The notes beneath the pieces were generated by a model. It ran no database searches. It saw only the letters and a program-made list of their open reading frames with translations, and had not been told where the DNA came from. 64,000 nucleotides of DNA from Limnomonas spitsbergensis (Eukaryota; Chlorophyta; Chlorophyceae; Chlamydomonadales): NCBI GenBank assembly GCA_037349105.1, contig JAYJMM010000038.1, forward strand, positions 1,860,001-1,924,000, read 5' to 3'. A program made the translations under genes and the position numbers. How positions within the stretch are numbered: the first letter of the stretch is position 1; the number at the start of each line of letters is the position of its first letter. Shown here one piece after another: positions 42,609-55,117 of this stretch.

Positions 42609-45600
42609 ATGTGGCCTGCAGCTGCTGGCCGTGGCTCCACAATTGTATGCTGCAAGGTTTCCGGAAAGGTTGACGAAGTATTTAAGACCATTTGGATCGA
42701 GTCGGAGCTCAATGTAAGCCCCTTCCTAGCCCCTTGCTGAGTGCCAACCTCTCTTGCCGTCCAGCTCCAGTTGCCTGACACTTTATCGCGCTGCTGCCAC
42801 CGCAGACTTTGCTTCACAAAACTAGAGGGGACTCAGACTTTATCGAATACGGTTGGGTGAACTCGGCTGGGCAGCTTCCTGTCGCGTTTTCTGACTGGGA
42901 CGTGTCGCCAGACGCAGGCAGCGACATTGCGAACAATCGGCATCGCAGAGTGAGGCACGCTCTGTTAAAGCAGATCCGTTCTTGATCTAGCAGATAGGAT
43001 GACACATCTGCACTTGCCACGCAGGTTCGCTTCGATAGCGCCCCGTCAGCACTTGCCTCGAAGCCCTTCCGAAACGAAGAGACGCATCAATGCACGATCT
43101 TCAACCCTGGGAAGCGCTACCTGGTCGAAATAGAGGCCCGCACCTCAGCACCATATGGCGACAAGTTCAAAATCTACCTCAGGTGATTACTGGCCAGACC
43201 ATAACCTGCACAGGGCAGCCCAACAGCTGTCTGCAAGGTTCAAGATTTTGATTTCGGTGCTCATGGGCACCGTGCTTGCCTGCACTTGCATGGGGATGCA
43301 TGGGGGGCTAGCTGGCGGTCACATCACCTCCATGTCTGGCCTCTGGGCACAGGCTGGGGACTGGATGGTGGGCTTGTTGGGGGTCACCCCTCCTTCATTC
43401 CTGGCCACCGTGCAATGGCTGAGGATGCATGGTGGCAATGTTGGGGCCACCTCACCCCCCTGTCTGGCCACAAGGCGCTGGCTGAGGATGCTTGGGGGGC
43501 ATGTTGAGGGCACTTCCTCGCCATTCCTAGACACAATGCACTGTCTGAAGATGCATGTTGAACATCTTGGGCGGCATCTCACCTCCATTCCTGTCCACTG
43601 TGCATTGGCTCCTAGTAAGGCTCATTCATCCACCCCACCCAGAGCCGTGCCATTGGCCAATCCTTATGCTCCGCTGGTGAGCCTTACAGGTGCTGAACAT
43701 GGTCTCGCTGCATGCACTAGCCTGCCCATCCTGCTGGGTAGATGTGTAGGTGCTCTGACAGCCTTGACCAACTGCATGCACCAGCCTGCCCCTCCTGCTG
43801 GGTTGATGTGTAGGTGCTCTGGAAGCCTTGACCGACTGCATGCACCAGCCTGCCCCTCCTGCTGGGTAGATGTGTAGGTGCTCTGACAGCCTTGACCGAC
43901 TGCATGCACCATTGCACTTGCCTGCCTATCATGCTGCATTGCGTGCTGCTGCCTGGCCCCACAATCTCATGAAGGCCTATATAAATAAATAAATAAACGA
44001 TACGCCCTGAGGCGTGAATTAAGGAAGCCACCTATCCGGCCGTAGCACTAGGTGAGCTACCCTAAACAAATGAGGTCTATAACAAGTGTCCAGTGGTCAG
44101 TTTGGTCACACCCACGCTCGTGCCCTCCCCTCCTTCCCGCCTCACACCCACGCTCGTGCCCTCCCCTCCTTCCCGCCTCACACCCACGCTCGTGCCCTCC
44201 CCTCCTTCCCGCCTCACACCCACGCTCGTGCCCTCCCCTCCTTCCCGCCTTACACCCAAAGGCATATCCTGACAGCTGACACGAGGTCCACTTGTACGCT
44301 CCTCATCACCTTTGGTGTGGTGTGGGACCCCTCCATGAGCTTCCTCCTCAAACCCGTGGTCAGCACCGCCCTCGAGGGGGGACTCAGGTCGGCAATCAGA
44401 ACCAGCAGGCAGCTGCTGCCCAGCTTCCACCCCTGCACCGATGTTTCGGAGCAGCAGCTCACCGTCGCTGCCTCCGGCGCGGACCTGGACGATGAGGTCG
44501 AGGTGGAGGAGGTGGCGAGGGCAGTTTCGGTAGCGGAAGAGCTGTACGTGGACGAGGACGAGGAGTTTGTGGCGGCCTGGCAGCAGACGCACACTGCACT
44601 CAAGCCACCACACCATGCAGCGAGGTGCGCCACGTCAGCTACCGTGGGAGCTGCTGTGTTTGTGTCCAGGGTTTATCAACTACAAGTCAGCTACATCATG
44701 GCCTGCAGCAGTCCAGGGGTGCAGCAACCCGTTTAGCAGCACACTGTCATAGCCACCCTAGGCTGGCCTTATGCACATTTTAATTTCTGGACCCATTCCG
44801 CCCCACTCCTTCGCGTCTGCGTGGGATTTCTTGCCAAAATGTCTCTGCCCGCCATTCGAAGCATGGGCCCCATTGGCACCCGCCATTCGAAGCATGGGCC
44901 CCTCTGGCACCCGCGATTCAGAGCATGGGTTTGTCCAGACATTTGCAAACTTGAACCTCTTGAAATCTATCGCTCTTCTGATGCCACGCGCCTGTCCCCC
45001 ACATACTCCCGCCTCTGTCCCCGCTATGTGCTTTCCCCATTTAGTGCCCCCAGCATCCCTCCCCTGTCACTCCCCTGTTCCTCCCCCCCCCCTGCATTGC
45101 CCCCAGCATCCCTCCCCTGTCACTCCCCTGTTCCTCCCCCCCCCTGCAGTGCCCTCAGCATCCCTCCCCTGTCACTCCCCTGTTCCTCCCCCCCCCTGCA
45201 GTGCCCCCAGCATCCATCCCCCGTCCTTCCCCTGTTCCTCCCCCCCCCCTGCAGTGCCCCCAGCATCCATCCCCCGTCCTTCCCCTGTTCCTCCCCCCCC
45301 TCTGCAGTGCCCCCAGCATCCCTCCCCCTGTCCCTCCCCTGTTCCTGTCCCCCTCTGCAGTGCCCCCAGCATCCATCCCCCGTCCCTCCCCTGTTCCTCC
45401 CCCCCCCCTGCAGTGCCCCCAGCATCCATCTCCCGTCCCTCCCCTGTTCCTCCCCCCCCCCTGCATTGCCCCCAGCATCCATCCCCCCGTCCCTCCCCTG
45501 CCCCCCCCCCCCCTGCAGTGCCCCCAGCATCCATCCCCCGTCCCCCCCCTGTCCCTCCCCTTCTCCTCCTCCCCTACAGTGCCCTCAGCATCCCTCCCCT

Positions 45601-48600
45601 GTCCCTCCCCTGTCCCCCCCTCCCCTACAGTGCCCCCAGCATCCCTCCCCTGTCCCTCCCCTGTCCCTCCCCCGTCCCTCCCCTGTCCCTACCCTGCCCC
45701 CCCCCCCCCTCTGCAGTGCCCCCAGCATCCCTCCCCTGTCCCTCCCCTTCTCCTCCTCCCCTAGTGCCCTCAGCATCCCTCCCCTGTCCCTCCCCTGTCC
45801 CTCCCTCCCCTACAGTGCCCCCAGAATCCCTCCCCTGTCCCTCCCCTGTCCCTCCCCTGTCCCCCCCTCCCCTACAGTGCCCCCAGCATCCCTCCCCTGT
45901 CCCTCCCCTGTCCCTCCCCTGTCCCTCCCCTGTCCCCCCCTCCCCTACAGTGCCCCCAGAATCCATCCCCTGTTCCTTTTCTCCCCCCCTCCCCCCCCTG
46001 CAGTGCCCCCAGCATCCATCCCCCGTCCCTGCTGAGCTTCATGTCAGAGCAGCTCGTGAACCGTGACCAGGCCGCGCTGCTGCTGGACGCCATCGGCATG
46101 GGCCTGCGCTCCATCAGCGACCAGGGCGCACTGGCGGCACGCATGCTGGCCGCGCTGCTCACGCTGGTCGCAATCAGCGCGACAGTCACGCTGCTCAGGG
46201 CTGTGCAGGGCTACTGCATGGCAAAACGGTGAGGGGCTGGATGCGGTAGGACATTCGTGTTAAGTTTTAGGTGTTTTAGGTACACTTCAGCTACAATACG
46301 GCCACTGATCACGGCTGTAGGTCAGGGGGCCTGGGGAGGTGTCCTTATTCAGGGAGCCCTGCTGCTCGCTCCGCTGGCAATGATCGGGTCCAGGCTTGTC
46401 CCTACCTGCTGCTAGCATATGAAGGCTGTGTCCCTCATGTGAGAGGGAGGCCTTGGCTGCTGTTGTTAGTGACATGTAGTGTGGCCTGGCTCCTTGGCCG
46501 TTACTGATATTTATGCCACGTGTTGTGCAATCTTCCCTTGCGCCTGACGTTTTTCTCCTCCTTCCTGCCGCGTTCCCAGTTGGGGCATTTCCTGCCAAGT
46601 TTTATGAAGCTTTTTGAACCTACCGGTTACCCCGTCACCCTTGTCCGGGCCTGCCTGCTGCCTCCCTTGCAGGGACGTGTTTCCTGGCTAGTTTAAAAAC
46701 CTCCTGGTCGTCCCTTCATCCTTTCTCGCGCCCACCTGCTGCTTTCTTCACAGGGCTGTCTCCTGGCTGCTCTGCTTGCCGCTCACGCACCTCATCGACC
46801 TCCCGGACACCACCGCTGAGGTGCTGTCGGCGCTGGCGCTCGTCGCGTTTGTCAACTGGGCCATCATGCGAGGCTCCGAAACCGCGGTCGCGCAGCTCAA
46901 GTGAGACAGTGTCGCTAGCTGGTGGACAGGCGAATGGGCGGTGCATGCTGTTGCCCTGTTGCCGCATTGCCCCCGGAAGACAGGATGAGTGTGCAGTCAC
47001 ATCTGATCCTATGCAGTCACACCCTGGTGCTCTCGCTTGCTCTGACGGGCAAGGGGGTGTGTGATGCCGCCCCCCTCCTTCCGCCGCAACCTGTGCTATG
47101 ATGGCATGCCTGGTATGGGTAGTGTGCGTGAGTGTGTTGAGGTGGGGCTGTCGGGTCGTTGGGGTGAGTGCCATGTTCGAACAGGCTTTTCAAAGGGGAA
47201 GGGAGGCAGAAGCGCAGGGAGCGGTGCTTTGTCTAGCCAGAAGGAGCAACAAGTGCACTGCAAACCGGCTTAAATGGGCAGGTGATGTGGGGCCCGCACG
47301 AACAGACAGCCATATCGCAGTCATTGCTGCTGACGCCCCCATCCCCCCTAGGAACGCGGCTGCCCTCGTATGACGCCGCCCCCCCCTAGAAACGCGGCCG
47401 CCCGCGTGTGACGCCACCCCCTGCTACCCTCCTCCTGTGTCCCTCCCCTCCGCAGTCTGCGCGCCGCTGCTCACCAGCAGGTAGCCCAGCAGGAGAATCA
47501 CGCCGCTGCGGAGAAGGAGAGCAGCCACGACGCCAAGGCAGGCGGTGGTGGTAAGGAGGGTTCGACGAGGGCCGTTGGTGTGGCCCATACCTCCCCTGCC
47601 ATGCCCCGCCCGCAACCGCCTGCAAAGGCACAGGTTGCGGCACAGTCCACGCCGTCGTCGCCGCGGCGGCCAGGCCCCGCTGCCAAGACGGCTTCTGCGG
47701 TCGGCTCCTTCACCGCACCTGCAGTCGGACCTGATGCCGCAGCGACAGCCGCAGCGACGCTGGCCAAGGGTGCAGTCAAGGACCCTCGGGCGCAGAAAAG
47801 AGACGCGGCTGCGGCAGTTACAGCGGAGGCCGCAGGAAGTAAGGCTGCAGAGAAGAAGAAAGCCGCCGCGGTTGCGGCGGTGCCGGCAGGGGCGGCGGCG
47901 AGCTCTAGCATCACGCCTCGTGCAACCCGCTCGTCGCAGCCGGGCCAGCCACCACCGCCCATGGAGCTCGCGAACATGGTCCAGGCGTCGGGCTCGTCGA
48001 ACGCAGGGGCCATGGAGATGCAGGAGTTGAAACGAGGTGCGGCCGCCAGCGGCTCGTCTGTCAGCCAGCAGCAGCTGCCGGGCGGGCAGGCGGGGATGCG
48101 GGGGGGCGCCCTCGGGCAGCCGGGTGGCGGAACGGACGGATACGGAGAATTCCCCGACGATCGGACATGGATGGACTCGGTGGCTGATAGCTTTAAGGGT
48201 GGGTGGATGGGTGGATGCAATTGTTGATGCTGCGCACGCCAGCTTCATTTCGGCGTGCAGCCGGGTGGGCCTGGTGCTAGCCTGCTCTTGCCCCGCTACT
48301 TGGGCTTCTAGACGTTGGCCGGTCATGTATAAATTAGAATCCCGAGGGTGTTCATTTTCATGCGGGCTAGAGACTGCTAGGGGTGCCAGGGCGGTTGGGC
48401 TGTGATTATGTGGAGATTTGGTCTGCCCTTGTGGAATGGAAATCAAAGGACCTGCCTCCGCTCGAGCTTGGGCTTGCGCACTGCTGGGCTTGTTTGGCTC
48501 AGGTTGTGTGTGGGTGGCGGGAGGGGTGGACAGGGCAGGAGTGTGCGTTTTCCTTTGAGATAAGAGGAGGGAAGGGGTGCGCGTTTCCCTTTGGAGAGGG

Positions 48601-51600
48601 AAAGGGTGTTTGTTTCTGAGATGAGAGGAGGGAAGGGGTGCGCGTTTCCCTTTGGAGAGGGAAGGGGTGCGCGTTTCCCTTTGGAGAGGGGAGGGGTGCG
48701 CATTTCCCTTTGGAGAGGGGAGGGGTGCGCGTTTCCCTTTGGAGAGGGAAGGGGTGCGCGTTTCCCTTTGGAGAGGGGAGGGGTGCGCGTTTCCCTTTGG
48801 AGAGGGGAGGGGTGCGCGTTTCCCTTTGGAGAGGGAAGAGGTGCGCGTTTCCCTTTGGAGAGGGGAGGGGTGCGCGTTTCCCTTTGGAGAGGGAAGGGGT
48901 GCGCGTTTCCCCTTGGAGAGGGAAGGGGTGCGCGTTTCCCTTTGGAGAGGGAAGGGGTGCGCGTTTCCCTTTGGAGAGGGGAGGGGTGCGCGTTTCCCTT
49001 TGGAGAGGGAAGGGGTGCGCGTTTCCCTTTGGAGAGGGGAGGGGTGCGCGTTTCCCTTTGGAGAGGGAAGGGGTGCGCGTTTCCCTTTGGAGAGGGAAGG
49101 GGTGCGCGTTTCCCTTTGGAGAGGGGAGGGGTGCGCGTTTCCCTTTGGAGAGGGAAGGGGTGCGCGTTTCCCTTTGGAGAGGGAAAGGGTGTTTGTTTCT
49201 GAGATGAGAGGAGGGAAGGGGTGCGCGTTTCCCTTTGGAGAGGGAACGGGTGCGCGTTTCCCTTTGGAGAGGGGAGGGGTGCGCGTTTCCCTTTGGAGAG
49301 GGAAGGGGTGCGCGTTTCCCTTTGGAGAGGGAAGGGGTGCGCGTTTCCCTTTGGAGAGGGAAGGGGTGCGCGTTTCCCTTTGGAGAGGGAAGGGGTGCGC
49401 GTTTCCCTTGGAAGAGGGAAGGGGTGCGCGTTTCCCTTGGAAGAGGGAAGGGGTGCGCGTTTCCCCTTGGAGAGGGTAAGGGTGCTCGTTCCTTGCCGCA
49501 GCGTTACTAGGCGCACCAGCACTGGTGTCTCTCATGACCCTGGCTCTAGCATGTTCCTGACACAAAGGGTAAGAAAGAAAGAAAGCTACGCCCTATAGGG
49601 GCGTGGAAGTTAAGGAAACAACGCAGCTTGGGGCCGTAGCCACATCCGCGCCGTTACCATCACACAGAGGGTAGGGGAATACCAGCAGCAAGGCCTCAGA
49701 AGTACACAACTGTCCTTTTATTTCAGTGCCGGCCAGACCACATTTGGGGCACGTCCGGGAGGGCACCAATAGGATAATTGGGACCACACCGTGATCCAGT
49801 TGCGCACACTATTGCTGTTCGAACAATTTTCTTTGATGCCAGTGGACCCGTCATGTGCTAGCCTGACCCCCCTGCTGCTCCTTGATCCTCATATGGTTTC
49901 GCAAGCGCGTGGCAGAAGCCACTTGACCCTCATTCCTTTAACCACACATCTCTTGGGGCCGGACCCTCGTCCCGGTGTCTTCTCGGATTCCTTGAGCCTC
50001 ACCACCCCACCTCATCACTCCCCCACCTCATCACTCCCCCACCTCACCACTCCCCCACCTCATCACTCCCCCACCTCATCACTCCCCCACCTCATCACTC
50101 CCCCACCTCATCACTCCCCCACCTCATCACTCCCCCACCTCATCACTCCCCCACCTCATCACTCCCCCACCTCATCACTCCCCCATCTCATCACTCCCCC
50201 ACCTCATCACTCCCCCACCTCATCACTCCCCCACCTCATTACTCCCCCACCTCATCACTCCCCCACCTCATCACTCCCCCACCTCATCACTCCCCCACCT
50301 CATCACTCCCCCACCTCATCACTCCCCCACCTCATCACTCCCCCACCTCATTACTCCCCCACCTCATCACTCCCCCACCTCATCACTCCCCCACCTCATC
50401 ACTCCCCCACCCCATCACTCCCCCACCTCATCACTCCCCCCCCCTCATCACTCCCCCCACCTCATCACTCCCCCACCTCATCACTCCCCCACCTCATCAC
50501 TCCCCCCCCCTCATCACTCCCCCACCTCACCACCTCACCTCCTCGCTTCACAGGTGCGTGGCAGAAGTCCCAGGGCCCCCTGCGGTCCTTCCTGGCCACT
50601 AGCGCCGAGGAGGCCGAGTTTGGCCTCATGTCTATGACAAACGAGGAGGAGGAATGGAATGACAGCCCCCCTGGTGAGCCGGAAGGATCAGCAGTTGAGG
50701 GTTCAGGGGTAAGACAGCCCTGAACCCCAGGGTTCATTCATCATCAGGACTGCCCCACCTGTGATTGGAGGGGAGTTGCAAAGGGTTCAGGGTTCTGTAG
50801 TAAACACTTTACCCAGCATCTCAAATGAAGAGCGGATTATCATGTCTGATTTTAAGGCAGAGAGCAACGCGGCAAGCATAAGAGTGCATGAGGCACAGCG
50901 GCAAGCATAGGAGTGCATGAGGCACAGCATGTTCATCAGGCAAGGCCCAGGGCACTCTTGCCTGCGTCCAAACACCCAGTTGCGCTTACCGTGCTCCCTC
51001 CTGCATGTGTGTGTGTGTGCAGTGATTGCCAAAAGCAAGCCTTCCAGCGTATTGCCCAGCAGTATGCACGTCGTTGACGCCGGCTCTACGGTGGCAGCAC
51101 CGCCAATTGATGAACCCGACACGGTGGTTGAGGAGTTGTTTGAGAACGAGCGCTTCCAGCCTTTCAGGTACGGTAGTGTGAACGAGCGCCTGGAGCTTTT
51201 TATGAAGTGTGAACGAGCGCTTTCAGCTTTCAAGCGGTGTGATCAAGCGCGTTAAGTCTGGCAAGGCGTGTGTACAAGCGCTTCCAGCCTGTTGGGAAGG
51301 GTGACCGGGCGCCTCCAGCCTTTCAAGCAGTGTGTACAAGCACTTCCAGTTTTGCAGGGAGTGTGATCAAGTAGTGTGATCAAGTAGTGTGATCAAGTGG
51401 TGTGATCCAGCGCTTCCAGCCTTTCAAGTATACTGTGCACAAGCGCTTCCAGTCTGGCAAGTAGTATGAAGGAGAGCCGTCAGCCCTTAAGGCCAGCTCT
51501 GACTTCAGTCCCCTACTTTTTAAGGAGGGGCTTGAGGCCGCAATGTTGACGTGTTTGGTTCGTGATTTGATGTTGTGGTTTGTCCGTGTGTGTGCCTTGC

Positions 51601-54600
51601 CGCTGCTGCTGGTGCGAGTGCTGTTGCTCTAGCCCAGCCCTGCTTCTGCGACCCTCATTCCACCGCTGCTGTTGTTGGGGGTCTCCTGTTAGTTCAGCTT
51701 GAAATCGAGTCCTGATCAAATTCGTTGACCTGAAGGCCTGGTGCAGGAAATGTGCCCCCTGATGACCCTGTTCTTTAGGGTTCAGGGTTTAGGAGCTAAA
51801 CTAGTAAGATGTGCTGACCCCTGCTGACCCTGCTCTTAAGGGTTTAGGGTTTAGGCACTTACCTAGGAAGATCTGCACCCTGCCGACCCTGCTCTTTAGG
51901 GTGTAGAGTTGAGGCTCTAACCTAGGAAGATCTGCACCCTGCTGACCCTGCTCTTAGGGGTTTAGGGTTAAGGCACTTACCTAGGAAGATCTGCACCCTG
52001 CCGACCCTGCTCTTTAGGGTGTAGAGTTTAGGCACTAACCTAGGAAGATCTGCACCCTAATGACCCTGCTCTTAAGGGTTTAGGGTTAAGGCACTAACCT
52101 AGGAAGATCTGCACCCTGCCGACCCTGCTATTTTCCCTGCTGGCAGGTTGTGGGGTGTTATGTCAGCTTGAAATCGAGTCGAGATCATATTCGGTGACCT
52201 GAATGCCCTATGTGGGAAATGTGCCCCTGCCGACCCCTGCTCCTTAGGTTTAGGGTTTGGGAACTAAATCAGGAAGATCTGCACCCTGCCGACCCCTGCT
52301 CTTTTCCCCGCCCGCAGGTTGTGGGGCCACTCCTGGCCCGGCCACTTCCTCCCTAGCGACCGAGTCGGCCACTGGAGCGATCGGATGGGGGGGCCCGCCG
52401 GACCCGCGAACATGGAGTTTGACCGAGTGGCCCCCAGGCTCCCTAATGATGGATGGGGGTGAGAGCGGGCGGGGGAACCAGAATGGATGGACGGGGGGCA
52501 GGGCAGAATTGCACGAAGCATTGGCCGGGCTAGGCATGGGGATGATATGCTCCTCCCCGCAGTGTGCACGGGCTGTGTGAGGCAGGCCACCGTGTCTTAT
52601 GCTGCACATTGTCTGGCTTTTGCCTCGCTCAGTACTGATTTTTGTGGTTTTTTCCAGGAGGCTCTACTAAAGCACAAGCAGATAACAGTACCTCGAGAGA
52701 GCACCAGTAGTCGGTTGTTGCTTGAGACGGGGGGGGAGGGGGACCGTGAGGATCCCGCTAGCTGCTCCTCCTACTGCTGCTGCTGCTGCCGAGTGCCTGC
52801 CTGCGCTTCTGGCGCTCCCTGTACCTGCTTTTGTTGGCCGGCCTGCATGTCCCTGTGGAACGCGTTGACCTGTTAGATTTGCGCATATTATTATGTTTCT
52901 GAACACATGCGTACAGGCATTTTGATGTGCAGTCGTACCAAAACAATCTGGCCAATCCTGGCCAGTCGTTGGCACCTGCGCGGCCAGTATCTGATGACCT
53001 TCGGGTTAGCTTCGTGTGACCATGCGTTGTCTCATGTTTCAATCATGTTTGAAATGAAACATCAGGTAAAAGATTAAACTTGCCAGTGGTAGATGTTTAA
53101 CTGGCCACCTGTCCCGTCACCTCCCGCCTCCTACCTCGAGCCGACCCTTGCGCCCTTGTGGAACGCATTTACCTGCGCTCCCAGTACCTGCTTCTGTTGG
53201 CCTGTCTGTATATTCCTGTGGAACGCCTTGACCTGTTCCGACACCTCCCGCCTCCTACCTTGAACCCACCCCTGTACCCCGGTAGCTGCCCCTACTACTG
53301 CTGCTGTTACCGAGTGCCTGCCTGCGCCCTCGTGGAAGTGTCGAACGCGTTAACCTGCGCTCCCAGTACCTGCTTCTGTTGACCTGTCCCGTCACCTCCC
53401 GCCTCCTACCTTGAGCCCGCCCTGCACCCCGGTGTCTCAGGTGGCTGGAGGACAATTGGATGCTGGACATGTCGGGGCTGGGCGACGACATGATCGACCA
53501 TGAGGGCTGGTTCTATGCGCTGGACTTCAATTACCTGCTGTAGGTCAACCGGGGAAATGCGAGGAAGTGTGTGGGGGGGGGGATTACAAGGAATATGGGT
53601 AAGGGCGGTACGTAGGACTTGAAGGGACATTGGGGAGCGGCAGGAATCAGGAGATTGTGGGGCACTGGGAGCTTTGTGGACCTGCCTCTAAGGTCTGCAC
53701 AACTCCCAGTGCAATTTGGTCCCCAGCCTATGGGGATAACTGATCATCACTGGTGATCTCTGCGCTATTGATGCTGCAGGGTCCCTGTTGCTGCTGGGTG
53801 GCCGGCAAGCCCTTGCTTCCTTTCAAAGCCTTTCCTGGACTGCTTTATTGTTGTGCTCTGGCAATGGGCGCAGGTCTGGCCGCACTCCAAGGGATGCTTA
53901 TAGAAGCTTTCAGCATTCGTGTAGTATGCCGCTTCTTCCTTGATGCTTCATTTTGGTGCACTGATGGCGCACCAGGCTTGAACTCCAGGCCAAGAGAGTG
54001 CTATGCATGCCGGTCCCTCTCTGCCCAAAGCAAGCAAGCGCGGCTGTGCCACCCTGGTCCTGCCCCCGCGCTCCCCCTCCCCCATCTCATCCTTGCCCTC
54101 TTTGCCTGTGTGTCTGCTCTGCGTCAGGCGCGCCCCTGGATCTGGCAAGTGCATCTCGCACCACTTTGTGCGGCGTCGGCGCTGGTTCCGCACCCGTCTG
54201 CGCCTCAAGCTGGACGCGTCACGCAAGCCGGCTGTGCCCGTAGTCCAGACCATGGACCCCTCGCCGTCCAGCACTCCCACGCGGCACCCCAACCCGTCCT
54301 CTCAGCCGCCGTCGCCCCGGGATACCGACGCTGCGCCCCCCGCTCCCCCCAGCCTTGCCTCGCACTCGTCAGCTCCGCCGCTGCAAGGGCCACCCAGCGA
54401 CGCCGCAGTGCCGCCGCCGCCGCAACAGCCGCCGCAGCAGCAAGCGCTGCCCTTGCCGAAGAGTGCCGTCACGCCCTCCGGAGTTGAGGGTGTGGCCGCC
54501 AAGCCGCACAGCCTGAATAACTCTTCAAAGCCAGCGAGCTCAGCGGGTTCGGAGCTGACACCGGTTGCTGCTCGGGCAGATTCGTTGCAAGACACCCCAA

Positions 54601-55086
54601 CGCTGAAGGCCGCTGCCGCTGTCGTGCCTGCCGTACCGGGGGCCGCTCCGGTATCCGGGGCGGCGGCTTGGCGTGAGCAGCGGCAGCAGCTGGGCCTGCC
54701 ACCGATGCAAGCCCCTCGCAGTGCAGGCTCGATGGTTAGGAACCAGCCGGGTGCCGGAAGCACCATGTTGGTGATGGACCGCGGGGGACGGCAGAGGGAT
54801 GGCCTCGACGGAGGCGGCGGGAGTGGTGGCAGCGAGAAGAGGCTGGCGCGCTCGGAGTCTCAGAGGCAGCTACTGGCGGCCAAGGCTGCGGAGGAAGAGA
54901 AGGCAGCCGCTGCGGCCTCCTCTTCTGCGCCATCTGACCTGCCGGCAGACAGTAATGCCCTGGCTGGTGCTCCGGCTGCAGCTCCTGCTGCAGTTGCTCC
55001 TGGTGGTGCTCCAGCTGCTCCAGCTGCTGCTGCTGCTGCTGTTGCTACTCCTGCTGCTGCTCCTGCTACTACTACAGTTCCTGCTG

Positions 55087-55117
<31 letters not shown>

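Noticed and set aside
44771..46066. Pro-rich open frames of 404-431 codons
   Set aside because: They are created by C-rich array units. The true exon starts at 46004, as shown by phase matching to the exons on both sides.
47424..49565. Minus-strand 713-codon frame and several plus frames of 200-275 codons
   Set aside because: The 29-bp array is open in several frames, and the rest of the minus frame is antisense to the Ala-rich exon 47456-48198.
49791..50553. 5' part of a 310-codon frame before exon 8
   Set aside because: It consists of the CCTCATCACTCCCCCA array; coding begins after the acceptor at 50553.
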